Below are positions 45,116-55,170 of a DNA stretch of 64,000 nucleotides, one piece after another (position 1 is the first letter of the stretch; every line of letters starts with the position of its first letter). Both the position numbers and the translations under genes were made by a program. The stretch spans positions 102,750,515-102,814,514 of the forward strand of contig NC_073746.1 in assembly GCF_029784135.1 (NCBI RefSeq). Direction: 5' to 3'. Under the pieces are notes generated by a model. That model was given only the letters and a program-made list of their open reading frames with translations, was not told where the DNA came from and ran no database searches. The stretch comes from Toxorhynchites rutilus septentrionalis. Lineage: Eukaryota; Arthropoda; Insecta; Diptera; Culicidae.

Positions 45116-46029
45116 CCTGTTTTTTTAAATTTCTTTTAATTAATTAATTTCCCCCATACAAGTTGTATAGGTTTTGGGCTAAACTTTTTTTGGTTTTCAA
45201 AATTCTGTATATTTTCCTATATTGACCCATGCTCACGTTTCAGTCTATAACTTTCCTCTGTCACGATCATGAAAAAAATAAATAATGTCGAAAGATGAAT
45301 GATTCAATTCTCTATCTAATGAGCATGAAGGTTGCTACTTGATAAACAATCAATTTATTTCAACTGAAATAATTCATTATTCATTAAATCCAGCAAGACG
45401 TTGAACAGAAACTTGTACGCAACAAAAACTTTTATCTGCTAAATTCATACAAGTCCGTAAAGAAGGAACGCGAAAACGAGAAATCTCGTGAGCGGTCCGC
45501 AACGGATGGGACGCGAAACACGAGAAATCTCGTGAGCGGTCCGTAAAGTGTTAAGGGAGAGTGGCGCCAAGCAGTCAAAGTTTGAGTTTTTTTTAAATTT
45601 AAAAAACCACCCAAGTAAAGGAAATCGGGATTTTCGGGATTCTCGAAAAAAAAATTTTTGTTAAAAAATCGGCATTCTGGGACATAGTTTTTTTCGGAGT
45701 ACCAAACGAAAGTATGGTTTTGGGTGCCAATAAAAATAGTTATCTCGATTTTTCATTCGGAAATTGCCACGAAATGTTGATTTGCACGATAATATACCCT
45801 ATGCAAAATATTAGCTCATTCGGGCTGCATTCACTGGTGTCATAAACGTTAAAACTTGAGTTTTTTTTGAAAAACGAAAAATCACCGAAAATCGAGGTTT
45901 TTTAAAAAAAATTGATGCCAAATGTCTTAAAATAACATTACTTGTCGAAATTTACATTTATGTCGAATTTTTTTTTTCAAAAAAATGTTTTTTTGGCACT
46001 TGGTCGTTTTTTCGCCTGAAAGATTTTTC

Positions 46030-47420
46030 TTACTAAAATTGATACGTCCTCAACTCATATTTCCTCCAACCCAAACGGAATACAAACTTCCATTCGAATC
46101 TAAAATACATGTTTTTGAAATCTGCGTAGTGGAACATCTAAATTAGTGAATTTTAATAACATTTTGAAAGTGAAAAACTTAAAAGTTAATAATTTTTAAT
46201 GTGTTATTAATAATTTTATCCTAGAAATGTATATTAAACTAGATTGTTTCTATCAATTAAACTGAAGCTCTCTAAACGCCCTACAATTTGTTCTCTGACA
46301 CCCAACTTCTGTCTTTCTTAATTTGGCAGCAATGTCGATATAAACAATTCTTGATGAAAATTCAAGCAAAATCTTCAAAAATCACGATTTTTACCGCACT
46401 GTACATGTAATAACCACTTAAATTACACCTTAACGTTGAAAGGTTAAATTTCTTCTTGAAATAAGTCATATTTGAAATATAAAAAAAAATATTTTTTTCC
46501 AAACTGTATATAATCGAGTCCAAAATTATATATAATCGAATCACATATAATCGAGTCTATATATAATCGAGTCCGACCTGTAATCGATAATCGAATAACT
46601 GAAAAATCTAGACATCTCTAGACTCAATTGCAGAGTTTGACTGGATTGCGTCTGATTGGCAATGATTGAACGGAAATGCATTCGCATTAGCGTACTGCGG
46701 TATCCTTCGAAACTTTCGCTTATTTTACATTTTTTGGCTTCGGCGGCCCGCTAGAAAAAAGGCATCGCGAATCTTGTTAGGAAAAACAACAAGCAAAAGC
46801 CCGGCATTACCATCAAATGTATATATTATTCTATGTAGATATGCATATTGTTTTCCGTTCTCATTCGTAGCACAGAATAGGCTAGTGATTCATATGTTAA
46901 CCGGCGTTGTAGATGAGAAGTGAGCGAGTAATTAAAGGTGAAACTCAACGAAGCACAAAACAATTTGAAATTCTATTATCCAAGATGTTTTTTTTTGTGC
47001 GCCGGCTTAAATAATGCATATCCAAAAAAACAGACATCCGGTAATAAAAATTCGGCTAAAAGGCACAATCTTTTCCAGTGTTATCATTTATTACACGAGA
47101 ACTCACACTGTTCTTGCTACCCACTAAAAGCATATTACACCTGGAACAATGAAACTTTATATACGTTATGCAAAAGTTGATAGCGGCCGTAAGGCGCAAT
47201 TTGCATTTCAAAAACGCTCAACTGACGATGCGAATGTACAAAACGGTTGAATGTCATATTAAAAAAAAATAAGACCAGTAAGTTCCGTCGTATTAACTGG
47301 AATCCCAATATTGGTAAACAAATATGCTCAACCACGAACAAAGAAACGGTGCAATGAGAAGCAATTCATATCAAGATGGAGTTCATTGTTCGAGCAACTA
47401 ATGTTATGCATTTTCAGACT
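46030..47420. other. AT-rich stretch with an ATATAATCGAGTC minisatellite
   Basis: 46505-46580 contains four to five imperfect units of TATATAATCGAGTC. No gene is recognised. 46615-46640 repeats CTAGACTCAATTGCAGAG-like sequence also present near 40320. Confidence 0.45.
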
Positions 47421-47423
47421 TAC

Positions 47424-47630
47424 CATAAATTACAGTATGACACCTCGTAGCAAACCAACAAAGGGTGGAAAACGCACTTGATCACAAAATTCACGAATTA
47501 AAACTTATCTCCAATCAACAACTGAACTTCGCCTTCGAATTATTCTGCACTGCTGCAAAAATTAAAACAGAAAAATGCAAACTCTCTTAGCTGGATACGT
47601 TTGTCACAGATAGCACTTTGGAGCAGAACT
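47424..47630 (-). promoter_or_regulatory. Candidate promoter and leader exon of a host gene
   Basis: On the minus strand CTCAGTTCTGCTCC gives an arthropod initiator (TCAGTT, A+1 at 47630) in a less AT-rich region. About 207 nt downstream TTTATG|GTAAGTCTG is a strong splice donor at 47424/47423. No long frame lies between, so this would be mainly 5' UTR; an ATG abuts the donor. It could splice to the candidate exon at 39496-39764. Without transcripts this is inference. Confidence 0.35.
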
Positions 47631-47639
47631 GAGCTGACC

Positions 47640-48364
47640 GAACACCGAAGCTGGAAAAAAGAACTGGCGCACTGCTGACAGAAGACGAACGAAGAACGAA
47701 AGAGATCCCAAAGCGGTTGCTGCGATCGGTCGGGGTAAATAGCGGATGTAGATAGGTACATAGGCAACGGCCAAAAGAGACAGATCAGGTCGTGGATCGC
47801 AAGGGGAGACGTGCAATTTTTTTTCGTATGGTTGCAAGAAGAGAGATATCGACAGGAGAAATGCGAGAGAGTTGTAAACATTGGTCCTCTTCGCTCGCGC
47901 ATGTTCTCACCGGCGGTTGCGTTGCGCGCTTACGCCTGTGTGTTAACGATTCAATATTCAAATTGCTTAACTTGTATGCAATCGCATAACGGAATTGAAG
48001 AATTTTATTTGTTCTTCGAATTGAAGGTTTTGATGTGACTTTTGGAAAGTGAATGCGTATGTGAATTGTTCTTGCTATATCATCAAATTAATCCTCTCCA
48101 GTTCATCCAATACATGTAGAGTAACTTATCTTGTACGAGAAATCAAAATGTGTATGTCGTGCACTTGGAAACTTTACTTAATCAATACATATAAAAAAAA
48201 TATAAAAAAACTTTTTAAGTTAAACGGTTTCATTGTGACAAAATATAATAATAATACAGATAATGTACTAAAAGCTAAAAAATAATTAGGCGAGTAGCAG
48301 TTAGCTGTTATCACACCCCTTCCTTTAATCTAATGCAATCTAAGGATTTTATTTGAGTCTCATC
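47640..48364. other. Unassigned stretch upstream of the candidate promoter
   Basis: 48190-48290 shares two short modules (AACTTTTTAAGTT(A/G)AACGG and GATAATGTACTAAAA) with the inverse of 49670-49760, in swapped order. Otherwise nothing is recognised. Confidence 0.4.
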
Positions 48365-48376
48365 AATGCCCTAGAT

Positions 48377-48645
48377 CGACGGCGCCAGTGGTTGTATGGT
48401 TAGCGTAACAGCCTCACAATCCGATCGGCCTGGGTTCAATCCCAGCTGGCGTCGTTGGGATTTTCTGAGGCGAAAAATCTCTGGTTACGTCTTCCTTCGG
48501 AGCGGAAGTAAAAGAAGTTGGCCCGGCTCATGAGTTGTTGAGTCTGATAGGTAGGAACAGGTGGAGTCGCCTCCCTGATGTCGGTGATTGGCACTAAAGT
48601 GGCGGAAATAGGCCGACGAAAAATAAGCGAAGATAAAAAAAAAAA
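48377..48645 (+). mobile_element. tRNA-derived SINE, Feilai-like
   Basis: The head CGACGGCGCCAGTGG has box A-like TATGGTTAGCG and box B GGGTTCAATCCC, followed by a body and an A tail. The 12-bp target duplication AATGCCCTAGAT lies at 48365-48376 and 48646-48657. Length about 269 bp. Feilai is a tRNA-related SINE family of Aedes; the assignment to it is a guess from organisation, not from a comparison. Confidence 0.88.
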
Positions 48646-48697
48646 AATGCCCTAGATTAAACGAAGTGGCGCCTAATCATTTTTTAGGCTTTTAATA

Positions 48698-49660
48698 GGG
48701 TAAATGATCTTGGTTTGTCCAATTTGGGGTGTTTTTACGCAACTAGTAAAAGCAAATCGATTTTTCTTCATGAAAATCACATATAATCGATACGAGTTTG
48801 GGTTTGATGTAAAGCCCCAAGTTTCTAGTTGCTAATACTACCATTAGGCGTTGAAATTATTCAAATTTTTATGTTTTTTAACGATTTTCCTCAAAGAGGA
48901 ATTATGATCATGCTTTGGCCACCTCTGATCATGGTTTGTCAAAAAAATTATCATGGTTTGTCCGGCTTTAGAAATTACCATTTTTGAATGAAAACATTTG
49001 AATTCTCAAGTAAATGTTGCATTTATCATTGCTTGAGTTTACTGTCATCATATTGATCCATTCATAATTTAGGCTTTCTTGAGAATATTGTATTTTCTTG
49101 GGCATTTTAAAAGTGTTCACCTCAACACACTCAACATAGAGAAACTTTTTTTCTGCTATGCACGAAGAACACAATAAACAGACTGCAGTGCGCCAAGCGG
49201 TCGACATAGAAATCATGTGGACAAAACAACATTATTGAATTGGACAACTCATGATCAGAATTGAGTTCATCATAATGCGTTAATTTAATGGTTTAATGGT
49301 ATGTAAATCTGATACAAATGATGTGCGACCATGATGTTTACAATATTCGTAAGTGTTATAATCCAGAAAAGGTCTGAATATGTACGAAATAATCATCTGG
49401 TGATCGATTAAAAGTAAGGTCGAATGAGGGGAGCTTCGACACCAATAGATGATGTATTTTATATTTATAATCCTTAGAAACATGTGATTCCGTAAAAATA
49501 TACTATAAAACTACTGTAAATCATCGAAAAGACAACTTTATTTATATGTTTTGAAACATTCGAATACCTGATTTGACAAAGGTGTGCTGAATTAGAGCTT
49601 TCAAAAAAGTGAAAAAACCATGATCATATTTCCGACTGGACGAACCAAAATCATTTACCT
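48698..49660. mobile_element. TA-flanked MITE of 963 bp
   Basis: Ends GGGTAAATGATCTTGGTTTG on the left and AGGTAAATGATTTTGGTTCG read inward from the right, flanked by TA at 48696-48697 and 49661-49662. The motif ATCATGGTTTGTC recurs inside the left half. No transposase remains. Confidence 0.8.
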
Positions 49661-49662
49661 TA

Positions 49663-50500
49663 CATTATTATTATGTTTTGTCACAATGAAACCGTTCAAC
49701 TTAAAAAGTTTGTTTTTATACTTTTTTTTATTTTCTAGTTTTTAGTACATTATCCGTATCATCAGTATATTTCTCTACAATAAAAACATTCCACAATTTT
49801 TGAAAATGGATGATATTTGCCTATTTTTTTCGGAATGTTTTCATGATGTACTGTATTCTATTAATCAAATCATCCCATTTGATACCGATTATGATGAGAT
49901 TATAAAAAATACATAGTCGACCATTTGATGCTGGCGACCTTTCTGATTTCATGTTGTTCATAATGTAGTTTGTTCTCCAAATCAAATCCATTCACTTGAT
50001 ACACATATCCCAATTAAGTTTTTTTCAAATTAATATGAAATCGGCCATTTTATAGCGGCGGCAAAATTAAATTTTTCAAAATAATGGAACACGCAGTATT
50101 ATAATGACAGCAGAGATAAAGGTGTGTTCCAAATTTCAGATCAATTAGTCACAAGGAACGATTTTATTTTTCTCTTCTTTAACAATAAATTATCACTTCT
50201 AACCTTATGTGGTAACTTGTTCTAATGTCTAGCAACACACCTGATTTTTTTGAGCGTTCAAAAAATCAAAAACTATTCATTTTGTAGTCATTTTTGTGTC
50301 AACAACTCCCAATTTAGAGCAGCAAGAGCAAATTTCCCGTAAAGTTTTTGAAAAACAGTCATTTTATTGAAGTTCTCAATACATATGAACTGTTTAGTAC
50401 CTGTTGAGTCTGATCATGAATTTTATTAGTTGTTTTTGTTGGAACTAACATCAAAATTTCAAATACAAAAACAACATATTTACCATCAAGTGTTTTCCGT
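49663..50500. other. Unassigned AT-rich stretch
   Basis: No feature beyond the swapped modules mentioned for 48190-48290. Confidence 0.4.
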
Positions 50501-50504
50501 TAGA

Positions 50505-50582
50505 CGGGCAGGTGGCATCAATATTGCCACCAACATTTTACGCTAGCTGGGCAGGTGGTAGCCATATTGTCACCAACATCTA
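50505..50582. repeat. GGGCAGGTGGCA tandem units, left part
   Basis: Two units of about 43 bp: GGGCAGGTGGCATCAATATT, GCCACCAACATTTTACGCTA, then a second copy. Each contains the inverted pair GGTGGCA and TGCCACC. Three further units in the same orientation are at 58355-58475, suggesting one array interrupted by the material between. Confidence 0.75.
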
Positions 50583-50625
50583 ACTCTAAGGCCATCTACA
50601 CACTAGGCAACCTAAGCGTGGAAAC

Positions 50626-51230
50626 ACACTAGACGGCTCTCCCGCGCGATTCTCGCAATGACAAGTCGCAGCAGGAGCTCGATGAAAAACACATTCAGCG
50701 GCTTTCGACGGCTTCACTAGCGGCCATTATCATATTTTTATAGACGGATGCAAGACGAGTCTATGGTACAAGGTACAACTGTTTGGACAGTAAGCGGATT
50801 AGAGGGGAGGTATATAAAGACAGAATGGTGGAAAACGGAAGAGGGATGTTTACCTGAGCGAGAGGGAGAAAGAAGTTGATCGCACACGTCTGAAATATTG
50901 CATTTCTCGATAATTTGGGTAGTATTCGAGAATCCGCAGCTACATGACCGCAGAGTGATTTTCACGTATTGGCTCACCGATAGTACATTAACTATTACCT
51001 TGCTTCATGTGCACCGCATAAACACTAATACTATCACAAAACCGTTGCGGCGCATCATCTCCATCGAGCCACCGCAGAGAATGAGGAACCTTACAACAGT
51101 GACTTTAGAACCGGCCGTACCCGCTCCGCCTTGTGTGTTTTATCTCATTCACATTCCATTATCGAGGCCCCGCGGCGGTCTGTCATTGCAAAATCCGCGC
51201 GGGGAAGCCGTCCAGTGTGTTCTTACGCTA
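50626..51230. mobile_element. About 600-bp inverted-repeat element
   Basis: Left GCGTGGAAACACACTAGACGG and right, read inward, GCGTAAGAACACACTGGACG share a further stretch containing CCCGCGCG and GCAATGACA. The element is less AT-rich than its flanks. No coding sequence is assigned; open frames inside are by-products of the composition. Confidence 0.65.
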
Positions 51231-52073
51231 AGTTGGAAAGCAACTTAACGAATCTGTCAAAAAAGTTGAGAACATGTGTAATCAAATGGGAGCATACACA
51301 CTAGGCAACTGGCAACTTTGGTCGGACCAACTTTTTCGATTCAACTCAGCATGTCGAGTCGCGCGCGATTTGTGTCGGCAACCTTTTCGTTCAATCCGCG
51401 TTGACGGCATTGAGCTTCGTATTCCGAAATGGGGGAGCAGGCATGACAATATGGGTTTGCAAAAGACATAAACGTGCTTTTAAAATAAAAATTATGAATG
51501 AACATTATTTTTACCAAACCAAATTAGTACTCTAGGTAAACTAAAATCACTTTTGCTTGCAAGTAGTAAAAAAATATCATACACAAATTGTGTTTAAAGA
51601 TAATTTTGTATTATAATGGCAAGTTTTGGTGAGAATATCTGAAAATTGATAGAAAATAGTTTAAATTGGGGTCAGAACAGCGTACTTATAGAAGGCAAAT
51701 AACGCAAAGAAAAAAAATTCATTCAAATTTTAGCAATTTAAAACTGCCTTAGGGTCGACTAATCTGATAGAGAATAGTTGACCTCATACAAACTAATATC
51801 GTATCCAGATGTCGACACCATTCCGCCGTCAACGCGAATTGCTGTTGACGTTTTGATTTCTGCGTTCATTGAATTTCAATATCTGTCAATGGTGATGCAA
51901 AACAGTGTTTACAATATTGGCGCATCTGTTTCTATGAACGAACGAGATGTAAGTATTTTGCTACTTTGGTTTAGTTTATATATAATATATATTCGTTTGA
52001 CGTTAGGAAATGCCATCAATATGCAAGTTCTCTTGATATACCGTCCGGGAAGAGTGCTGAATTGATGCGTATA
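51231..52073. other. Unassigned stretch left of the hAT-like transposon
   Basis: CATACACACTAGGCAACTGG at about 51293 resembles the start of the putative element at 50589. Nothing else is recognised. Confidence 0.35.
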
Positions 52074-54050
52074 CAGGGTGTCGACTCAAATTCCGAAAAA
52101 AAATTCCCTGATATTCCCTGATTTTCCAGTACTTTTCCAGAAAAATTCCAGATATAGACTAGTGATCAAAATTTTTATTTTAGTTCTGTTTTTTAACAGC
52201 TAGTAAGTATCTATGAAGGCTAGAACAAGTAAATTTATGAGCGAATATAATCCAATAAATGAGTTTTTTGTATTTTTTTGTTTGAATTATACAAAGACTG
52301 AGAAACGGCGTAAAAGATAGAACATGATTTATTCATGCAGTTCATGAAAGATGCTTAAATACTAATACAGCAGAAAATTTTATTTATTTTGATTCGGATG
52401 AGTTTTACAAAACAGTTGATTTCAACAAAGCGATTTTTTCTTGCAAACTTTCGGCTTCCTTCTGTGCGTTTTCCAAAATTTTACTCCGTTTGATCTCTAA
52501 AGATTTCGCTTCTGCTTCTCGTTGACGTTTCATCATCTTTGACGCATTTGACGCAAGATCTTCTTTCTTACGGCGTTCCTTGTCTTCTATATAAAGGGAG
52601 TGAGAATTTCGAACTCGTTGAATTAGCTGGTTCGAAATTTGTATTGATGCTATCTCTCCAGCGTGAAATACAGCGTCATAAATTTGTCGCTTAGCAACAA
52701 CCGATTCCTCACGCATGTTTTCAAAAAGACATTCAGCGTTAATGGAAAAGCCCCTCTCAAGGTTGGCGTTTCCATGCGAGAGACAGCAGATCATTTTTAC
52801 GATGGTAAAAAGTTCCATAAACTCATCCCCCGATAGCAATCCCTTCCAGAAATGGTCCAGTCGTTCATTTTTCCGATCATAGTAGGCAAACTTGTTGCTT
52901 TTGTTGCTACCAACTAATTTTAAATATTGTTTCAGTGCCAAGTCTGCTGAAGCTCCACTGATACGACCAAAATCCATCAATATAGTTAAAAGCTTTTCGA
53001 ATCGTTTTCCAGCCAATTTTTGATCGGAATCAATGACTGAAGGGTCAAGAGAGGATGCGGCTTTCGTCACAGGATACGTCAATGGCGATCGCTTCATAAG
53101 CTTTAGAATCAGTGCTTTCAAAAATCCTTTGCATTCCAGACGAAATTGCAGAATTTGTTTTTGGGTCAATTTTGACGAGTTTTTTAAAACTTTTCTTGTT
53201 TCAAAACCCAATACAATCTCTTTCATTGGTAAATGATTCTTGGCTTCATTGATCTCTTCTATTGTTACCTGAAAGAAATGAAAACAGTAAATTTTATTCA
53301 AATAGCAATAAAATTGCTATTGGATCAATCATTTGATAGAATGAATTATCCACAAGAGATTAAATATACCTGAGTGATGTTCTTTAGCTGATCGATCTGC
53401 ATGAATCTTCCCAATATACTTCTAGCCATTTGACTCAAATTGTTATACAAAAATGGCACCATGGGATTATCCGTTTGGAACTCGCGCAAAAATGGTTCTA
53501 CTTCAGCGGCAACGGATTTGAAAAAGGTCAACTTAGCCAACAGTAGAGGATCTTTTAGACACTCAACTACATCGACGTACGAATCTGATTTTGGTTCAAT
53601 TTTGTCATTCTGAACACCCTCAACGAACTTCCTTATATGAGGAGTAATCTCCACAGCTCTTTGTGCTACGTTAACAGGGTGTCGACTACCTTGAAAATCC
53701 TTGAAAATCAGGGAATATCAGGGAATTAAAATAATGTCAGGGAAAATCAGGGAATATCAGGGAATTTCGACATCAATCTGGAAAAAAAATAAATTCAGTC
53801 ATTTAGAATTTTTATTATTGCAGTAATTAGAAAATTTTGATAACACCAAATGCTGAGAAGGTATAGCTAGGGCTTGATAAAATGAGCTTCATGATGATAT
53901 TAGACTTTGCCACGAACTCTAAAGCTGAGAATTCTGAGCTCGATGAAACTTCGTAAGATATATTTTGTCGTTGGTTTCGACGAGTCTTTGTACAAGACTA
54001 CAAAGAGGCTGCAGTTGCATCTAAATATCAGATTTTGGGAGGAAGAATAA

Positions 54051-55170
54051 ATGGAGGTGGTAAATCGTTACATGACGTCTATGTTCTTGGAGCGTTCTCA
54101 AGCATCAGAGATTAACTTTTCAAGAAGGTCTGGGAATTATATATTTGAACAAACCTACCAACGTGAATTGGTCATGTTACGCGAGCTGCAACTGGACTTT
54201 TACAAAGGAGAAGAAAAACTCTTGAATTTGGATAGCTCCGGATTCATCAATAGATTGATGGATAAAAAAATCGCCGAAATTTACGACAGACAAATCTTGA
54301 AATTTCGTCTGGGATGCGGAGTTCTGCTTTCGCTTTTAATGCTTTCAAGGCATTGATATATCCTTGATCTCGACGGCATTGATTTCGATTTAAAAAAATA
54401 GCTGGAAAACGAGTCGAGAAACTTTTGACTGTTGACTCTAGTGCTTTTTTTTAATCTTTGAAGGATTTTGAACGTATCAGTGGAGCTGCAGCAGACTTAG
54501 TACTAAAACAATATTGATAGCAAAACTAGCAACAAGTTGTGCTCCCTTGGCCGAGTGGTTAGCGTCACAACTAACATGCCGGGTGTTCGGGTTCGATTCC
54601 CGTCTGGTCGGGGGAATTTTTCGTCAAAGAAATTTCCTCCGACTTGCACTGTGATCACGCGTATTCTAGAGCTTGCCACTCAGAATGCATTCAAGGCGTG
54701 TTACTTGGCATAGAAATCTCAACTAAGTACTAATAAAAATGACGCAAGTAATACTACGTTGAGACGGCGAAGTTCCTCTAGGAACGTTAGTGCCATTGAA
54801 GAAGAAGAAGAGAAGCAACAAGTTTGCTCACTATGATCCGGAAAATAACCGACTGGAGCATTTTTTGGAAATGATAGGATTACGGAACTTTTTAACCAAT
54901 ATGGTCTTCTGTCTCTCGTGTAGAAACTCCAACGTTGAGAGAGCTTTTCCATTTATACCGAATGTTTTTAAAAAAACATTTCTGCCGAAACGTTTATGCT
55001 ATGCGACAAGTTTACGATGGTATGCTTCACTTTGGAAGGATAGAATCAATAAAAATGTTGAGCTAGTTAATTCAACGAGTTCAAAATTCTCATTCTCTTT
55101 ATCTAGAAAACAAGGAAAATTGAAAGAAATAAGAAAATTTTGGGAAATGCACAGAAGCCCGAAAGATTAA
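54051..55170 (+). pseudogene. hAT-like transposase relic of the inner copy
   Basis: 54051-54356 carries EVVNRYMTSMFLERSQASEI and LRELQLDFYKGEEKLLNLDS, matching the block after D211 in the outer copy, but the SMDG motif is destroyed. 54814-55170 carries SNKFAHYDPENNRLEHFLE and CLSCRNSNVERAFPF, matching the C-terminal region. The N-terminal finger and first catalytic Asp are missing. A SINE separates the two parts. Confidence 0.85.
54539..54813 (+). mobile_element. tRNA-derived SINE with GAA-repeat tail
   Basis: The head GTGCTCCCTTGGCCGAGTGG has box A TGGCCGAGTGGTTAGCG and box B GGGTTCGATTCCC, as in Leu/Ser-type tRNAs. The tail is (GAA)n. The 11-bp duplication AGCAACAAGTT is at 54528-54538 and 54814-54824. 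It lies within the inner hAT-like copy, so it is the third level of nesting. The intact-looking boxes suggest recent insertion. Confidence 0.88.

Larger units (their letters stand above)
42777..45550. mobile_element. 2.8-kb TTAA element with long inverted arms (piggyBac-like)
   Basis: TTAA flanks at 42773-42776 and 45551-45554. Ends are CACTTTAAGGACCG and CACTTTACGGACCG (right, read inward). The foldback at 26824 reads GGACTTAAGGGAGAG here, proving the empty site. Arms between about 42930-43170 and 45190-45440 are inverted copies (AGTTATAGACTGAAACGTGA, GCATGGATCAATATAGGA-like). The right end has a duplicated block with the palindrome CGAGAAATCTCG. It carries a nested SINE (43819-43970) and H-f (44036-45115). 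No transposase was seen, so it is non-autonomous. Confidence 0.8.
42668..46027. mobile_element. Foldback element, right arm lost, split by a TTAA element
   Basis: The left end TAGGGTGCCAATGAAAATGG, then TCATCTCTAATTTC and CAATTTCAGTTTAATCGGACT, matches the foldback at 26824-28036. The arm resumes after the TTAA insertion at 45555 (GGGAGAGTGGCGCCAAGCAG) and runs to about 46027, where the palindrome centre would be. The right arm is absent. Confidence 0.7.

Noticed and set aside
48377..48460. Possible tRNA gene
   Set aside because: A 12-bp duplication and A tail show a SINE; no complete cloverleaf could be read.
50898..51248. 116-codon plus-strand frame as a protein gene
   Set aside because: It lies within an inverted-repeat element and has no recognisable domain or splice signals.
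54539..54620. Possible tRNA gene (Leu/Ser-like boxes A and B)
   Set aside because: It is followed by a non-tRNA body and a GAA tail and bounded by an 11-bp target duplication, so it is a SINE.
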